The translations under genes and the position numbers were made by a program. From DASVHS01 sp035468985 (GTDB lineage Bacteria; Acidobacteriota; Thermoanaerobaculia; Gp7-AA8), in NCBI GenBank assembly GCA_035468985.1, contig DATISF010000073.1, positions 12,065-76,064 of the forward strand: a DNA stretch of 64,000 nt, given 5' to 3'. Shown piece by piece: positions 61,211 to 64,000 of this stretch (its first letter is position 1; each line of letters starts with the position of its first letter). The notes beneath the pieces are model-generated. The model did no database searches, was not told where the DNA came from, and was given only the letters and a program-made list of their open reading frames with translations.

Positions 61211-62515
61211 TTACTCGACGACCTTCGGCTTCGGCGGGGCGACGCCTTTGCGGATGTCGCGAACGACTCGCTCGCAGGCCGGTTCGTCGGCGTCCCTGAT
61301 CACCAGGTCCTTCTCGGCCGTGATGCGCACGTCGCGCAGAGTCACTCCGGTGATGCGGCTGTCCGGCAGGCCGACGATCCGGCCGGCGTTGCGCGAGCCC
61401 GTCACGGTGACGTTGTCGATCAACACCTGTCGCACCGCCGGGATCTTTTTCGGATCGCCCTTGAAGTCAGGCCGGTTGTTGTCGACGTAGTTGAGGTCGA
61501 TGAGGATCGCGTTCTCGACGTTCTTCATCGTGATGCCGGTGTAGCGGATGTTTTCGACGAGCCCGCCCGCGCCGCGCATCGACTTGATGCGGATTCCGTT
61601 GTCCGTGCCGTCGAACGTGCAGTTGCGGACCAGCATCGTGCTGACGCCCAGGTCGGTGCCGGAGCCGATCGAGATGCCGTGGCCGTGCCTGATCGTGCAG
61701 TTCTCGATGAGGATGTTCGTGCCGCCGCGCTTGATCACGATGTCGTCGTCCCCGGTGTCGATGTCGCAATCGCGGATGAGGAAGTTGCGCCCGGGACCGG
61801 GATCGATCGCGTCGGTGTTCGGGGCATCGAATGGCGCGCGTACCTTGATCCGCTCGATCGTGAGGTCGACGACGTCGCGAGGCACGAGATGGAACTTCGG
61901 CGAGTTCATGAGCGTGACGTCGGCCACGTGCACGCGCTGGCACTTCTCGAGGACCACGAGGTTGGGGCGCGGATAGACGATCCGGCCGGGCTCGGTGCTC
62001 TTGCGCCGGCGCGCGGCGCGCTCCGACCACGCCCACCAGTGCGCGCCGCTGCCGTCGATGGTCCCGCTGCCCGTGATGGCAACGTCGTGGAGGTTTTTCC
62101 CGGAGATGAGCGGCTCGGGCACCTTGACCCTTGCTCTGACCTCGTCCTGCGAGCGGAGTGTGGTCGGCTCGGGCAATCCCGCCGCCGCGAACGTCTCGGG
62201 CGCCCGGATCACCGCGCCCTCGGCGAGGTGGAGGTCGAGGCTCGAGCAGAGTGCGAACGGCGCCGTGACGTACACGCCGGGGGGAACGACGAGCGTGCCG
62301 CCTCCCGCCTTCTCGACCGCGGCGATCGCCTTCGCGAATGCCACGGAGTTGACGGTCTTGCCGTCGCCGGCCGCGCCGAAGTCGGCGAGGGAGAACGTGC
62401 GGTCCGGAATCGTGGGAAGCGCCGGCTTGAGCCTCTCGACCGAGGAGACATCGACTGCCGAGTACAGCGACGTTGCGACGAGCACAGCGAGTGCCGCTGC
62501 GAATGTCTTACTCAT
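61211..62515 (-). CDS. Glycoside hydrolase family 28 (polygalacturonase-like), exported
   Basis: A 434-residue GH28 protein with a signal peptide (MSKTFAAALAVLVATSLYSA). Family motifs are in order: LADFGAAGDGKTVNSVAF, PFDAPNTDAIDPGPGRNFLI (NTD), DCDIDTGDDDIVIKRGG (the DD pair), RHGHGISIGSGTDLGV (GHG) and GIRIKSMRGAGG (RIK). The catalytic aspartates are all present. It should hydrolyse pectin-type galacturonans or related sugars in the periplasm or outside the cell. It is divergent from the LytS-type gene. Ends with the basic tail GVAPPKPKVVE. Confidence 0.93.
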   Translation of the reverse strand: MSKTFAAALAVLVATSLYSAVDVSSVERLKPALPTIPDRTFSLADFGAAGDGKTVNSVAFAKAIAAVEKAGGGTLVVPPGVYVTAPFALCSSLDLHLAEGAVIRAPETFAAAGLPEPTTLRSQDEVRARVKVPEPLISGKNLHDVAITGSGTIDGSGAHWWAWSERAARRRKSTEPGRIVYPRPNLVVLEKCQRVHVADVTLMNSPKFHLVPRDVVDLTIERIKVRAPFDAPNTDAIDPGPGRNFLIRDCDIDTGDDDIVIKRGGTNILIENCTIRHGHGISIGSGTDLGVSTMLVRNCTFDGTDNGIRIKSMRGAGGLVENIRYTGITMKNVENAILIDLNYVDNNRPDFKGDPKKIPAVRQVLIDNVTVTGSRNAGRIVGLPDSRITGVTLRDVRITAEKDLVIRDADEPACERVVRDIRKGVAPPKPKVVE

Positions 62516-62611
62516 GGTGGCTCATGGTAATGGAGGGCGACGTGCGTCGCGGAATTCCGCCGTTCGTCGCATCGCGCGCTCACGCAGCCGTAGAAAGGTA
62601 TCCTCAGCGCG

Positions 62612-63661
62612 ATGTTCCTGGCAAAGACATTGCGGCGGGTTGCGGTCGCGCTGACCATTTCCATCGGCGTCAGCCTCCTGATCATCACGCCATGGAAGAA
62701 CCACGCGGCCGCGTCTTTGTCCTCACTCTTCCTCCGCACCATCATCCTCGGTCTCTCGGCGACGGCTGCTTTCACGCTCTTCGAAGTCTGGCCGCGGAAA
62801 TTGCCGCGCTGGCTCCAGCGGTGGGTCCTTCAGGTCGTTGCAGTCGGCGTTTTCATGCCGGTCACGACGTTGTTCATCGACATCGTGTTCACTCCTGGAG
62901 GAGCGCTGCCGTTCTGGGCGGAACGCGGCCGCCTGAGCGCGTGGCTGATGCTTACGTATGCCGGCCTCCTGGTCGCGCCGTGGACGGCACTCGCGGCGAT
63001 CGTCCGTCAGAAGGAAGCGTTCGCCCGCGATCAGAAGCTGGCGTTCGCGCTCGAGCGCAGTGAGCTCGAGCGGCAGGCACTCGACGCGCATCTGCATTTA
63101 CTGCAGGCGCAGGTCGCTCCACACTTTCTCTTCAATACGCTTGCCAACGTGCAGGCGCTCGTCGATGCGGGCTCGCCGCATGCGTCGACCGTGCTTCGGA
63201 GCCTCATCGCGTACCTGCGCGCGGCGGTGCCTGTGCTCCACGAGACGGCCGCGACCATCGAGCGCGAGGTGCAGCTCGTTCGACCATATCTCGAGCTGAT
63301 GCAGATGCGCATGCCCGATCGCCTGCAGTACGCGATGAACGTCGACCCCTCGGCGCTGAAGGTTCGCTGTCCTCCGACGACGCTGCTGACGCTGGTCGAG
63401 AATGCCGTGCGGCACGGGATCGACCCCAGTGAAGAAGGAGGTCGGATCGACATCGAGATCGAACGGCTCGGTGAACGCTGTGTCGTCCGCGTAACCGACA
63501 CTGGCGCCGGACTCCATCCATCGGCGAATGGTCCCGGGACCGGGCTCACGACTCTGCGCGAGCGGCTGCAGCTCATCTTCGGCGATGCCGCGCATCTGCG
63601 CCTCACATCCGGCGCACCCCGCGGCCTCGCCGTCGAAGTCGATCTGCCGGCACAGACATGA
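62612..63661 (+). CDS. LytS-type sensor histidine kinase
   Basis: A 349-residue kinase with four transmembrane helices in the N-terminal half (ALTISIGVSLLIITPWKN, IILGLSATAAFTLFEVW, VLQVVAVGVFMPVTTLFIDI, LMLTYAGLLVAPWTALAAIV), then the His_kinase domain with phosphoacceptor in LQAQVAPHFLFNTLANVQAL and the ATPase motif TLVENAVRHGIDPSEEGG, RVTDTGAGLHPSANGPGTGL. It is paired with the LytTR-type regulator that follows, overlapping as ATGA. The signal is unknown. Confidence 0.92.
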   Translation: MFLAKTLRRVAVALTISIGVSLLIITPWKNHAAASLSSLFLRTIILGLSATAAFTLFEVWPRKLPRWLQRWVLQVVAVGVFMPVTTLFIDIVFTPGGALPFWAERGRLSAWLMLTYAGLLVAPWTALAAIVRQKEAFARDQKLAFALERSELERQALDAHLHLLQAQVAPHFLFNTLANVQALVDAGSPHASTVLRSLIAYLRAAVPVLHETAATIEREVQLVRPYLELMQMRMPDRLQYAMNVDPSALKVRCPPTTLLTLVENAVRHGIDPSEEGGRIDIEIERLGERCVVRVTDTGAGLHPSANGPGTGLTTLRERLQLIFGDAAHLRLTSGAPRGLAVEVDLPAQT

Positions 63662-64000
63662 ATGCCCACGCGACAGCGTTGATCGCGGACGATGAGCCGC
63701 TGCTGCGCGACGCGCTGCGGCGCCAACTCGCCAACGCGTGGCCCGAGCTCGAGATCGTGGCCGAGGCGCGAAACGGGCGGGAGGCGATGCGGCTGTTCGA
63801 CGAGCGGCATCCCGACATCTGCTTCCTCGACGTCCACATGCCGGGCCTCTCCGGCGTCGATGCCGCGAACCACATCGGCCGCCGCGCGCATCTCGTCTTC
63901 GTCACCGCGTACGATCACTACGCGGTGCAGGCCTTTGCGCAGGGCGCACTCGATTACCTTCTGAAGCCGGTCGAACAGGCGCGGCTCGCCGAAACCGTGA
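63658..64000 (+). CDS. LytTR-family response regulator, cut by window end
   Basis: The first 114 residues are a receiver domain: ALIADDEPLLRDALRRQLAN, DICFLDVHMPGLSGVDAANH with the phospho-Asp, LVFVTAYDHYAVQAFAQGAL and DYLLKPVEQARLAETV. This is the usual N-terminal half of LytTR regulators, whose DNA-binding domain lies beyond the window. ATG 63658 overlaps the kinase stop as ATGA, so this is the cognate pair. Confidence 0.9.
   Translation, partial: MNAHATALIADDEPLLRDALRRQLANAWPELEIVAEARNGREAMRLFDERHPDICFLDVHMPGLSGVDAANHIGRRAHLVFVTAYDHYAVQAFAQGALDYLLKPVEQARLAETV

Overview
The window is a GC-rich, gene-dense bacterial chromosome segment with short intergenic gaps and many 4-base start/stop overlaps (ATGA, GTGA, TTGA). 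The gene content points to a Gram-negative, aerobic or microaerobic heterotroph: secreted lipoproteins, a TonB protein, MacA/MacB-type export genes, a di-heme cytochrome c, aconitase, large secreted VPS10-like and S9 hydrolases, several PilZ proteins and two V4R/DUF2378-type proteins. This mix fits Acidobacteriota or a neighbouring phylum. That is an inference from gene families; there is no rRNA here. It looks like core and accessory chromosome, not a plasmid or prophage: there is no integrase, replication gene or CRISPR array.

Layout. 1-2.5 kb: a DUF4349 lipoprotein (cut by the window edge) and an EVE/YdjM/macro-domain operon. 2.5-10.6 kb: PLP aminotransferase, a glycosidase-like lipoprotein fused to a DUF4440 domain, aconitase, PilZ and a PlsB-like acyltransferase. 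10.7-16.6 kb: an orphan Pycsar-effector-like membrane protein with a zinc-ribbon partner, an ECF sigma/anti-sigma pair, MsrA, ABC-F and a stand-alone MshEN protein. 16.6-25.8 kb: an MFS transporter with a frame break, RhlE helicase, class V aminotransferase, ArsM with a clear promoter/operator, regulators, small envelope proteins and an MBL-fold lactonase. 25.8-32.7 kb: CubicO hydrolase, Ser/Thr kinase, emfourin-type inhibitor, TonB, V4R, EamA, GNAT and a peroxiredoxin whose peroxidatic Cys codon is UGA (a predicted selenoprotein). 32.8-43.3 kb: MacA/MacB-like tripartite export genes, CAAX-type M48 protease, V4R/cNMP pair, transketolase and M20 hydrolase. 43.5-56.8 kb: convergent LigD-type polymerase and ligase (NHEJ), class A beta-lactamase-like protein, Nudix, S9 peptidase, DUF4105, VPS10-like protein, M48 protease and VIT1-like transporter. 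57-64 kb: cytochrome c with a truncated duplicate, REC-EAL protein, a decayed tRNA-Met, GH28 and a LytS/LytR-type pair cut by the right edge.

The most striking non-genic signal is a dense set of palindromic repeats. They include 48-52 bp palindromes sitting in frame inside three protein genes, long intergenic inverted repeats whose ends supply the stop codons of neighbouring genes, tandem arrays with 189 bp and 146 bp periods, and a decayed REP-associated tyrosine transposase (RAYT) fragment flanked by inverted REP-like copies. Together they suggest a REP/RAYT-like system that has spread through intergenic space and sometimes into reading frames.

Other points worth a look are the selenocysteine peroxiredoxin with a SECIS-like hairpin, the orphan Pycsar-type effector, the ArsM promoter/operator, two frame breaks (MFS transporter and kinase), and the cytochrome c partial duplication next to a tRNA/tmRNA-like 3' end.
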